From: Sparassis latifolia
Lineage: Eukaryota > Basidiomycota > Agaricomycetes > Polyporales > Sparassidaceae
Reading direction: 5' to 3'
Assembly: GCA_018466975.1 (NCBI GenBank)
Contig: CM031562.1
Coordinates: 3,534,001-3,598,000 of the forward strand
DNA length: 64,000 nucleotides
The first letter of the stretch is position 1. Each line of letters opens with the position of its first letter. The notes beneath the pieces were generated by a model that saw only the letters and a list, made by a program, of their open reading frames with translations, ran no database searches and was not told the origin of the DNA. Shown here in pieces: positions 54,148 to 64,000 of the stretch. The translations under genes and the position numbers were made by a program.

Positions 54148-55468
54148 GTTGTTCACGAAGCACGGTGGATGAATTTGACGAAAACTTGTGGTCCCTTCGC
54201 AAACTCTGGCGAGTCATAGCATCGAGAAGACTCGAGAGCGCGACATCACTACTGAGATATCAGCACATGAGGATACAACTGCGGGGGATACATGCATGAA
54301 GAGCACGCACCGATGAAGCCTGCGAGGGAACATGGCTGCGAGCCGACGGCCCTAGTTGTCCAACAACAAAATTGGTGTTCTCCGCTCAAAACCATCGCCC
54401 GTCGACAAATTGTCGATGAATGTGAAAGTGCCGAGGAGCGCATCCGGGTCGCCGGCGATTTTTGACCCATGAATCGCTTGGTTCGCGGCTCCGTGAGTCG
54501 GTTCAGCATTCAGCGCCGCGACAACGAGCCTGTTGGTCGTCGTGTGGTCACCGTTCAGACCCCTGCTAATACTTGAGTATATGAATCAGCGAGATGATGG
54601 AACACGTACATCAAGGTCCATGAATATGGTGTCAATCGAGAGTAGTAAGTGGACAGAGTGTAAATGGAATGTGGTAAGGATGCATAAAGCCGCGGTGCAA
54701 TTCTCTTCGCCATGGCTGAGCCAAATGATGCGCAGCAAGGAAGATAGGTGCGTGGAAGTGACGCTTGGGGGGAAACTGAAGGCAGAACACCGCAGGGGTG
54801 CCTCTTTTATAGGCAGACGGTGTCGCCAGAGAATAAAGGGATTTCCCGTTTTGTCTAGATTGGAGCAATGGTCAAAATTTTCACGCAACGTTGAAATGCG
54901 CAGCACAGCACAATAGCGAGAGATCGAGATCTTCTTCTTCCAAAAACAACCAAACAAAGCGTCATGGCTGGACCTGCACTTGGCATTACTGACTTCACTC
55001 ACCGCTGACCGTACAAGAGAAGGTTACAGCATTCAGGTCAATGCTCCAAGCATGGCAACCTTATGGGGTTTTATAGCAAAGAATTCTGGTTAGTTCTCGT
55101 TTGCTGCCAGTGCCTGCCAAGATAACTTCATTGGCATGGTTCGGCTAGACCGTTGGTGAGTCGCCGGCATGAGTTATACAATCTGTATCCAAGACCAGAG
55201 GGTGAGACATTCTGAAAAGTTAATTGTGTCGCTCCGTACAGGTAGGACAAGCAGCTTTAGAGTGCATTGCGCTGCAATCATCGCGTTAGCCTTGTGAGGA
55301 TTTTGTTTGGCTCTGTTGTCCAAAGGCTTGCCAGTGGTGGCGGTTGTATGACTTTGTATGAGGACCCACAAGAATAAACACGGATATCCTCACTCAGGAG
55401 CCGTGACGAAAGATGGAGCAGAGAGTCTACGATCAGCCTTCTCGGCGATTACACAAGGACCTAATATT
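54148..55468. other. Intergenic region with an unresolved minus-strand reading frame
   Basis: At about 54355-54565 on the minus strand a frame reads NRLVVAALNAEPTHGAANQA, IHGSKIAGDPDALLGTFTF and IDNLSTGDGFERRTPILLLD before a TAG. It could be the last exon of a gene starting near 54990, but I could not join it in frame across the GTACGT…TTAG intron-like stretch at 54611-54570. Not called as a gene. Confidence 0.3.
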
Positions 55469-57258
55469 ATGGCCACTACGCTCCCCCGGAACACCGGTTC
55501 ACGCGCGCATTTACGTGCGCTGAGGTCGATTCACAACGCGCCACGCTCATTTGTATCGGCTTGGCCGAAGTCACTTTGTCGACCGCAGGCACGCTACAAC
55601 TCTACAGAGACGGTGGTCACCTTGAGAAGACCTACGGGTGGATTCGACGAGGAGCCCATCACGTACGACACTCAAAGCGGGTATGGTTTCGCGCCCATTA
55701 AACACGGCGACCTGGTCGGGCCCGAGGGTCGGTTTGAGATCCTGCGCAAACTAGGGTGGGGTTATTCTGGTACCACCTGGTTGGTCAAGGACGTCAAGTG
55801 AGTGTCTGCCTTTGCTCCGTTTGAAGCCTGAACGTCTCCTTCAGAGAAGACCGCAAGTATCTGGCGTTGAAGGTCTTGACTGCAGGAAATACCTTCCTCG
55901 TTTCGCGGGACGTAGACGATCCTGCAGGGATAGTGTACGACGAATGCAGGATCATGCAGCGGGTCTCCGAACCTTCATCCCACCCAGGCGCACAGTATTG
56001 TCTAAAGTTGATTAACCAGTTCTATCTGGATAGCGCTGCTGGTAGACATCTGTGTCTACTGACAGAATTAGCCGGCTTGACCTTGGGGGACGTGCAGGAC
56101 ATGCTGGTGACTCGCGATGGGTTTCCGAGTGAGCTCGCCAAGATTATTGTGCGAGAGCTTTGTCTGGCTCTAGACCACTTGCACAGGGAGTGTCGCGTCG
56201 TTCACGCAGGCATGTATATTTCCCAGTACATTCCGTCGTTACTGATGTCAATGTATTGGAAGACCTGAAGATGAGCAATGTCCTGATCACATTCAACGAT
56301 CTAGATACGAGAGACTTGGCAGAGCTCCTCGTGAAATTCCGCCCGCCAGAGACGTACCCAGTCCGTCGCATGGACGATGTTCACGTGCAGACCATCAAAT
56401 CGCAGCCTCTCCCACAGCCGGGATTTGCAGACGTCCACCCAGCACATTATCACTTTAAAATTACCGATTATCGGTCTGGTGCGTCCATCTTTTGCCATCT
56501 GCACTACGCCTTATGTATTTGGTGCTTTTCTCCTCAATGTAGCGCAATGGCTGGACAGGGCGCGCCCAACACATGTTCTGGAGCCTGTAGACCTGCGGGC
56601 TCCTGAAATGATACTCGGACTCCCATGGGACGAGAAAGTTGACATATGGACCATTGGGTGCATGGTATGCTACAACGCTCTTTCTCTACTTCAAGTTAAG
56701 CATGCCTTGCTCTAGACTTACAAGCTATTAGCCGGGAGAGTACTCTTCCCACAAATTAGCAATGCACATCGTGACACCGCAGAGGAGAAGGCCCTTTCGG
56801 CACAGTGCATAGTGCTCGAGCAGGATCATTATCCGCTACGTATGCGTTCTGAAGGTGAACGCGGCATGGAGTTTCTGAGGGAGGACGGTGCGTAATGTTG
56901 TACTTTCTGTCTTGAGCTAAGCTGAATTTCGTATGATTTCTGTTTAGGCACTCTTTTGTGCATAGCAGAAGGTTCACGACTCCACCACAATCCCATCACA
57001 ACGCGGATGAAGCAATACAAGGTGCCGATTATAATGGACGATCCTGAGACCGAGCTCGACGAGGCTGTCTCGTTCATCAAACATTGCACGGCACTGGACC
57101 CGAGGGATAGACCCTCAGCAGCTGACTTACTGCTTCATCCGTGGCTCCGGGACGTGCCGAATATTCTTGCCAAGTATGACCAACCTCTCACAGCGCCAAC
57201 ATCGATACTATCTCGCTTGGACGGAGCGCGTTTCACCCCAGTTCCCCAGGAGACATGA
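55469..57258 (+). CDS. SRPK-like protein kinase with mitochondrial-type leader
   Basis: Six exons; introns 55798-55844, 56210-56262 (GC…AG), 56479-56542, 56665-56715 and 56888-56947; 504 residues. The first ~50 residues are basic and Ser/Ala/Arg-rich with almost no acidic residues (RNTGSRAHLRALRSIHNAPR, SFVSAWPKSLCRPQARYNST), as in mitochondrial presequences. The kinase domain then shows LGWGYSGTTWLVKD (glycine loop), YLALKVL (Lys), VVHADLKMSNVL (catalytic loop), ITDYRSAQWLD where DFG is usual, and LRAPEMILGLPWDEKVDIWTIGCM. The split catalytic domain and LRAPE motif point to the SRPK/FunK1-like groups of basidiomycetes. All main catalytic residues are present except the DFG Gly. Substrates are unknown. 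Confidence 0.8.
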
Positions 57259-59049
57259 AACTCGCCATGTTCCTGCGCACTCAGCCTAATTTTGTCGCAT
57301 TTCTTTTTTCTGCCCCACTGCCGAAGGTCGTACGTCTTGTGTATCATTGTGACCCCCTCTCATCGGATCTGTAGCTATATCTAGTGGAATGAATACGAAC
57401 CCCATCTCATATGCTATGCACGATTATGGTGCTACCTTGACATTTTCAGGACGCGCAGCTTATGTCTCTGCGAAAGCTCGCATCTCTATGAAACTTCATA
57501 ATGCGACTATATGTCTGCCATCTAGATTATGAGTCTACGATTTGGACAGAGTGAATTAGCCCCACGTTCATGGAATACTGCCTCTCTTATTTTGACATCG
57601 CCTCTACAAACAGTCTGCGGTCTTCTTTCTCTACATAACTGCGGCATAGATCTAGGGCGGAGCCTCTGTGCATCTCCACTTTTTTTCTCGGTTTTGCTCA
57701 ACTGAACACGGCGCTTGGTGCTCATTGAACGACCTGTGGAATTTGTAAGGTTGGCTTTTAGTGTCTCATAATTAAACGTCTAGTATATATCGGTTTGTAG
57801 TCTACATACACAACTATTTGCGGGACACATTTTTGAGGGTTCCGAGTATTCTATAACTAAATCGGGCAAGTCGCTTTCCCATTTTGTAAACCACTTACAC
57901 TGCATACGTCATACTCCCCTATCTCGTCGTCATCTACTCTAGAGACGAACGAATCAGAGACCGACGATGCGTGCGGCAGAGATGTAATTGCATGGGGATC
58001 GGGCAGAGGTGCTGTATATAAGATGTTTGGTGCACTTTCAACGACCTTCCTATCTTTCCCCCCGATTTCGCTGTTCACCCGCAATAGCTATAGTAAGTAC
58101 TAGCTCAAGCAGTATACTTTATGGAAGTCGCTGCTGGTGAGTGAGTATAGTACACCTTGATTAATCATGTTTATAGTGATGACAAGTTAACGTCTCTTTT
58201 CATCTGGGGGTGTTGTCGGTGACGTTCTGTCTTCGACTCTTTGGTGAGCGCACTGACGGATGAATTGTTGCACCGCAGATACAGCGCCTTGGACCACGTT
58301 CTCTTCTGGCGCATATATATGCATGTTAGCTGGTAGGCCTATGGAAAATTTATGCGCATGAGCATACTTAGCGCCTGTTCGTCATGGTTCTCGCGACCGA
58401 AGTTACTCTAGTCTGGTAGCGCCGCACAAACTACGCCTGGTTCTTTTCACCCAAAGTTTGCTCCAGGACTGACATCAGCCTGCACGCATCTCGCCTCGAG
58501 GACAATACGCATATGGTCAAACTTATCCGAGGGGAACAATTGCTCGTACACGCTCTCCGATTGGTGTACCCAGAACAGCCTCACTTTGAGGATTTTATGC
58601 CTCTCCAGTGCCCGAGCATTGCTCTGCTTTCATTGAACTTTCGTAATGGTGACTCGCAACTTCGGCGGTGATCACTAAATTGGGCAAGCGCGGCCCCGGG
58701 CTGACCATGGCGGTGCCACCGCGAGATGGCCGGAGGCGCCGGGGACAGGATATTACGCGGACCACGTTCCCATCCACGTTTTGACCAGGTCACCCCATAG
58801 CGCTGGGAACGCAGCCGCTGACGCGTCTTTCACCTGGACGTTCAAGTCCCTCAAGTCAGTGCGAGTCACAGCCGTGCGCGCAGCCAGTCTGATCTAGATT
58901 ACCCACCGCCACAGACAAAACCGTACCTTTGTCCGAATTCCCAAGCGGTTTTATACTCACCCCCAATCTCACTCGAACCACCATTTTCTCCTTCCAAGCA
59001 GTTGCAACGTTGGATCTACCGCCTCTGCGTGTACCACCTCATCAACATA
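57259..59049. other. 1.8-kb intergenic region
   Basis: No supported gene. Short minus-strand ORFs (57522-57725, 57857-58084, 58581-58793) have no recognisable features. The last 150 bp, pyrimidine-rich (CACTCGAACCACCATTTTCTCC), form the leader of the Bcs1-like gene. Confidence 0.5.
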
Positions 59050-61619
59050 ATGGACGCACTCAAATCACTTGTGCAGCCCCTCGTCGGCGCCGGCGGAGGC
59101 TCATCAGTGATTGACGGTGTGAAGCTCGTCGTCTTGGGTGGCACCGTAGAGACCGCCAGAAGGATGGCAAGCTCTGGATGGTATGTATTTAGCTCTATTT
59201 GTTTCGTCGTCTCACTTAACCTGGTCTATGTGTCTCTCGCTTCTCAGGTCGCATTTCATCAACTGTGAGTGGCCTCGCCACTGACCCTCCACCCTGCCTC
59301 TGACTTCGCAATGCACAGCCTTCTTCTTGACCGCACACTTCTCTGAGGAGGATTACCCTTATGATTGGCTCATGTTATGGCTTTCTCGTCGACCCGAGTG
59401 GCAACGCTCTCGTGAGTTTGAAACCACCACCCGCACGTCGACCCACGGGGTCGGTGCGCACATCGCCGACAATTCGTTTGGGGATGACGATGAGGACGAC
59501 GAAGACACACCTGGCAAGGTCAAGACCCGGGTCGTCTTCCAGCCCACGTCAGATACGACGCACACGATCTATTACAAAGGGCACTGGCTGCGTGTCAAGC
59601 GTGGGAGAAAGACCGATGGCAGCGGCTGTGAGATGCTGTCCGTCAGCGTCGTCGCGCGCAACAACTCCATTCTGAAGCAGCTTGTCCTCCAAGCGAAGAA
59701 GGAGTACGAAGCGGAGTCCGTACACCGCATCCAAATCTACTTCGCCGACTCCCATGGATGCTGGCGATGGACGGACTCGCGGCATAAGCGGCCGATCTCA
59801 TCCATCGTCCTGAACCCCGGAGTCAAGGAGATGCTCCTGGCCGATACTAAGGACTTCCTCAAGTCTGAAAAGGTAGCGTATATTCTTCTTTCTGCTTGTT
59901 TAAGGCGCTGACAATGTATTAGTGGTACGCCGACCGTGGAATTCCCTTCCGGCGTGGGTATCTCCTGCATGGGGTACCCGGGTCAGGGAAGAGTTCACTG
60001 ATCCACGCAATCGCCGGTGAGCTGATGCTAGACATATACGTGGTGTCGTTGTCGTCATCATGGATCAACGACAACACACTGACCACGCTGATGGGCCGAG
60101 TTCCCGCACGGTGCATCGTGCTGCTGGAAGACCTAGACGCAGCCTTCACTAGGAGCACCACGCGTGATAGCGCGTCCACGGGCAGTCCAGAAAATGTCGC
60201 AACAGCCGCAGAAGAATCCACAGATTCGTCAAGCCGCCACGGCGCGAGGCGCCATAAGAGTGAACAGCTGTCAGATGTGAACACCCTCAGTCTTAGTGGA
60301 CTACTGAATGCCTTGGATGGTGTAGCAGCCTCGGAGGGACGGATCTTGTTCGCGTGAGTGGGCTTCCATATCCCGCTGGCGTACTCGTCTGATGAATTGT
60401 GCCTAGGACCACCAATCACCTCGAGCGTCTCGACACGGCGCTCTCTCGTCCTGGCCGTATGGATGTATGGGTCGAGTTCAAGAATGCTTCCAAATGGCAA
60501 GCGGAGTTACTCTTCCGGAATTTCTTCCCCTCAACAGACGACGATGGCGTTGTGCTGGAGGGTGAGCTTGAGGGCATCGAGCTCCCCACATCGCCTACGC
60601 CCTCGGAAGCAACTTCGTCGAACTCATCGACGTTGTTCTCTGTGCTGTCAGCCACGACATCATCCTCGTCCGTCCCTTTAACGCCGACTTCTGGCAATTC
60701 TCCGGCTTTGTGCAGGTCTAGAGAAGTAAGCGTCGATGAGGGTTTGATGAACCAAGCATACCTTCCGCCCCCGGTCGAGGAAGAAATTGCTGCGGCGGCG
60801 CATTCGGCGCGTCCACTTGACGGAGTTACACTGGCGGCGCTCGCGAAGAAGTTTGCGGATGCTATTCCGGATGAGGAATTCAGTGTGGCTGCGCTACAAG
60901 GATGTGAGTGGTCTTTTTGTTGTTCGCTGATCTCGTCTTGGTTCTTCCGCGCTACTGTAGGCGTTTTGCTGCCCAAATAAGGGGTGGTGCGTGTGACGGT
61001 GGATTGAAGAAGTGTGCTGACGGGCTTGCTTTGTTCGTGCTCCCTCGTCGGGCGCATTACAGACCTGCTGAAGAACAAATCTCGACCAGAGGCTGCAGCA
61101 GGCGAGGCGGCTGCTTGGGTGGTGAGCGAGAGGGAGATGAGGGAGCGGTTGAGGAAGGAACGCGAAGCCCGCGAGCTCAAGGAGAAAATCGAGGTGTGTT
61201 GACGAAATCGATTATCTGATGTTGTTGCCTTATCTGGTCATATGTGCTGATCGCTGCTGCGTCCCTGTCATGATCTGATCTCTGATCTCCATGACATCTA
61301 GCGCGAGAAACGGCGCAAGGAGCTGCTCCTCAAGGAGAAGGAAAGGGCGGAACAAAAAAAGAAGGAAGAGGAGGAGGCTCAGCGACAGCTCGAGGAGAAG
61401 ACGAAGGCCGAAGAGACAGCCCGTCTCGACGCGGAGATTGCTGTCGCGATCGCAGAGGAGGCGGAAGCAGAGGCTAATGAGGACCAATCGAATTCTAACG
61501 GAACGGCCGACGCTGCGACCGACGAGGAGCAGCCCGACGAGGAGTGCTTAACGGGCACTGCCACTCCCTCCGCCGAGACTCCGACCGGCGCACAGTGGGT
61601 TCAAGTCGCTTCCAACTGA
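59050..61619 (+). CDS. Bcs1-like AAA ATPase
   Basis: Seven exons; introns 59181-59247, 59265-59318, 59873-59922, 60354-60406, 60904-61062 and 61194-61301; 692 residues. The BCS1 N-terminal domain has PYDWLMLWLSRRPEWQ and LHGVPGSGKSS as Walker A (about residue 300), CIVLLEDLDAAF as Walker B, and TTNHLERLDTALSRPGRMD as sensor/arginine-finger part. True Bcs1 sits in the mitochondrial inner membrane and inserts the Rieske protein into complex III; basidiomycetes carry many diverged paralogues, and this one has a long acidic insertion after the N-domain, a Ser/Thr-rich insertion near residues 500-550, and a charged coiled-coil tail (REKRRKELLLKEKERAEQKK), so a different role is possible. Exon 2 is only 17 nt. 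Confidence 0.88.
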
Positions 61620-62351
61620 CTAGAGGCGCGCAACGCTACCGTCTGCGCGACGAACATCGACGTCGGTCTCTCCCCCTTGGACACTGTACAAAGTGAATTG
61701 GCTGATCATGACTGTGAACACCGCCCTGGGGCGCCCGTGCGCCTGACCGCAGACTGGGTCTCATTCGCACTGGCGCGGAGGCATGCTGGTGGCTTTGCGC
61801 TTCTATATCCATTCCTGCTTCATCTGTATGTTTTGCTGCAACTCGCTCTGTTTGGTGGAGGAAGGGCCAGCGGATGTTGACAACTGTCAATGTCGCTGCG
61901 CCTGGGCGCCGCTGAATTTTCTTGACTTTACGTAGATTGTTACTGCAACAGCGCTTCTGAGGTTATTCACATACTGCTTCGTATAGTTGTTCGAGTCGCA
62001 TAGTTCTCCGTAGCATTTGCACAGCACGTCTGTCTAGTGAACGAGAAAGAAAATCGTTATTAGAACATCGCCTGCTGTGTGATCTCCCGTGGTATGAGGA
62101 GAGCGGGAGTAAAAGATGAGCCAGCCCTTCGGGAACGGTCCTCAGGGGTGCAATACAGTTAATATTATTTTTGTGTGTTTGTTCCACCGAGAAAGGCCAA
62201 TTCCGGTCGCAATCACTCCAAGCGAAGTTCACACAACTCCTTTCTTCGTCTCTCGCAGACGCCTTTGTCTCCGCCCTGCCAACGCCCTTCCCGCTCGTTT
62301 TCTTCTCTTCCTTATACCATTATTATTGTCCTCTGATTCATTGCTCACACA
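61620..62351. promoter_or_regulatory. Intergenic region before the G-alpha gene
   Basis: About 730 bp. No gene seen; the final 150 bp are pyrimidine-rich (CTTCTCTTCCTTATACC) and end AATGGG at the start codon. Confidence 0.45.
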
Positions 62352-63797
62352 ATGGGTTGCGTACAGTCTTCTGGCGTCGACGACGAGGCCAAGGCCCGTG
62401 AGTGTTGACCGTGCTGCAGCCCGTACAGGACTCTCACAGCCGTTCCGTCTACCTCCTTCTATCTACAGGCAATGACGAGATCGAAAGTCAGCTCAAGCGG
62501 GATCGTATGATGGCCAAGAACGAGATTAAAATGCTGTTACTGGGTGCTGGAGAGTCGGGCAAGGTGAGCTCGCGTATCCGCCGTTTCCGCCCGATATCAC
62601 TGACGCCAGTCTGCCGCCCTTCAGTCGACGGTCTTGAAGCAGATGAAGCTCATTCATCATGGAGGTTATAGCGAGTCAGAGCGCGACTCGTACAAGGAGA
62701 TTATCTTCTCGAACACCATTCAATCAATGCGGTAGGTGGTCCATCTCAAGTGACGTCTTACCCCCTCTGACATACTTCCGTGCAACTCCAGCGCGATCGT
62801 CGACGCTTTGCCATCCCTGGACATCCAGCTGTCGCCTCCAAACGATGCGCGACGTTCAGTGATTCTCTCCTTGCCAGTGCAAATCGAGGGCGACATTCTC
62901 CCACCCGACGTCTCTGACGCTGTTCGTGGTCTGTGGAACGATCCCGGTGTCCAGGAGGCCGTGCGCCGTTCACGGGAGTTCCAGCTGAACGACTCGGCAG
63001 TGTACTACTTCAACGCGATTGACCGCATGGCCGCGCCAGGATACTTGCCTACCGACCAGGACATCCTCCGGTCGCGTGTCAAGACGACTGGTATCACTGA
63101 GACAACATTCAAGGTCGGCGAGCTTACGTACAAGCTGTTCGACGTCGGTGGTCAGCGCTCCGAGCGGAAGAAGTGGATTCATTGTTTCGAGAATGTGACG
63201 GCGTTAGTTTTCCTGGTCAGTTTGAGCGAGTATGACCAGATGCTGTACGAGGATGAGAGTGTCGTAAGTTCCATCATATCGAGCCGATAGTATCGTCGCT
63301 AAATGGTATTGCAGAACCGTATGCAAGAGGCGCTCACCCTCTTCGACTCAATATGCAATTCAAGGTGGTTTATCAAGACATCGATTGTACGTCACCGTGT
63401 TTTTTTCCCCGGTTTTTTTTCCTCCTGGTCCTCCTGCTTATCTCACATCCGTTCAGATTCTTTTCCTCAACAAGATCGACTTGTTCGCTGAAAAGCTTCC
63501 TCGCTCACCATTGGGTGACTACTTCCCCGATTACCAGGGCGGTGACAACTACGACGCTGCCTGCGACTATCTCCTGCATCGGTTTGTGTCGTTGAATCAG
63601 AGCGCCGCGACGAAACAGATCTACGCGCATTACACATGTGCTACTGACACGCAACAGATCAAATGTGCGTTTCCGGCGGAGATCCTGTTCTCTTCTAAGC
63701 GCGTGTGCTGACGTTGCGTTGGCACTTGACAGTCGTATTGAACGCCATTCAGGATATTCTCCTGCAGATCCACCTGCGGGACTGTGGGCTGCTATAG
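62352..63797 (+). CDS. Heterotrimeric G-protein alpha subunit, fungal group I
   Basis: Seven exons; introns 62398-62468, 62564-62624, 62732-62791, 63264-63314, 63387-63456 and 63665-63732; 354 residues, the usual length. The N-terminus MGCVQS has the Gly2 myristoylation and Cys3 palmitoylation sites. GTP-binding motifs: GAGESGKS (G1), RVKTTGITE (G2, with the Arg of GTP hydrolysis), [12 protein letters not shown] (G3), NKID (G4) and TCATDT (G5). The C-terminus reads LRDCGLL, with the Cys four residues from the end that pertussis toxin modifies in Gi-type proteins, which places it with fungal group I (Gpa1/GNA-1). It relays pheromone or nutrient receptor signals at the plasma membrane. No breaks are seen. 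Confidence 0.96.
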
Positions 63798-64000
63798 TCG
63801 CTAGAGGCTTTATCAGTCGGGGAATGTTATTATCCGCATGCATATCTACTCTCTGCTACTGTCATCTGTCTCCTCACTGTCTCGCACTGGCGTGAGGCGC
63901 TGTTGCCGGCCCGCTCTGCATTACTTGCTCATACAAGGAACTTTTTTTTTCACTGGTCGCTCGTTCTTACGTTCTTACGTCCATGGCGATATTGACTCTT
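63798..64000. other. 3' region of the G-alpha gene
   Basis: No coding region; T-rich tract at about 63945-63955. Confidence 0.4.

Overview
The window is fungal nuclear DNA, most likely from a basidiomycete of the class Agaricomycetes. The evidence is dense short GT-AG introns (mostly 45-65 nt), genes split into many exons, fungal-specific families (Zn2Cys6 regulator, FUSC/ArAE-type transporter, Dap1, Bcs1-like AAA protein, group I G-alpha), and a transposon mix (Helitron, DIRS-like, LINE, Tc1/mariner, hAT) usual in that class. This is inferred from translated reading; no database search was run.

Region 1 (1 to about 23.5 kb) is an AT-rich island of nested, decayed mobile elements. From left to right: a minus-strand Helitron that runs off the left edge and carries a chromodomain-like segment; a 1.42-kb DNA transposon with roughly 390-bp terminal inverted repeats and an 8-bp target duplication inserted into the Helitron gene; a 48-bp minisatellite; two further tandem-repeat fields; a dead DIRS-like RNase H/tyrosine recombinase; the 3' end of a LINE; two copies of an unnamed ~1.3-kb repeat (one split by a TA-flanked element); a 4.7-kb Tc1/mariner-type element with long inverted repeats that also carries an opposing, spliced gene of unknown function; and a 572-bp hAT-type MITE.

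Region 2 (23.5-39 kb) is GC-richer and gene-poor. It holds two related small secreted Thr/Ser-rich protein genes in divergent orientation, a possible gene end at 28.6 kb, and the splicing-factor gene CLF1 (29.6-32.1 kb). CLF1 is bracketed by two direct copies of a ~970-bp repeat. About 4.6 kb to its right shows no gene I can support.

Region 3 (39-64 kb) is ordinary host gene space: a Zn2Cys6 transcription factor (+), a possible OB-fold protein (-), a large FUSC-type membrane transporter (+), API5 (-), the haem protein Dap1 (+, head-to-head with API5), a possible one-membrane-segment protein (-), an SRPK-like kinase with a mitochondrial-looking leader (+), a Bcs1-like AAA ATPase (+) and a G-protein alpha subunit (+). 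These are housekeeping and signalling genes with no evident shared pathway.

Cross-cutting observation: in the Helitron, DIRS, LINE and mariner relics, the stop codons and lost catalytic residues mostly look like C-to-T or G-to-A changes, with few frameshifts. This suggests deamination-type inactivation. Splice coordinates for host genes were set by reading GT...AG borders that keep the family reading frame; the phases of the CLF1 (except one site), Zn2Cys6, OB-fold, Dap1, kinase, Bcs1 and G-alpha models add up to whole codons.
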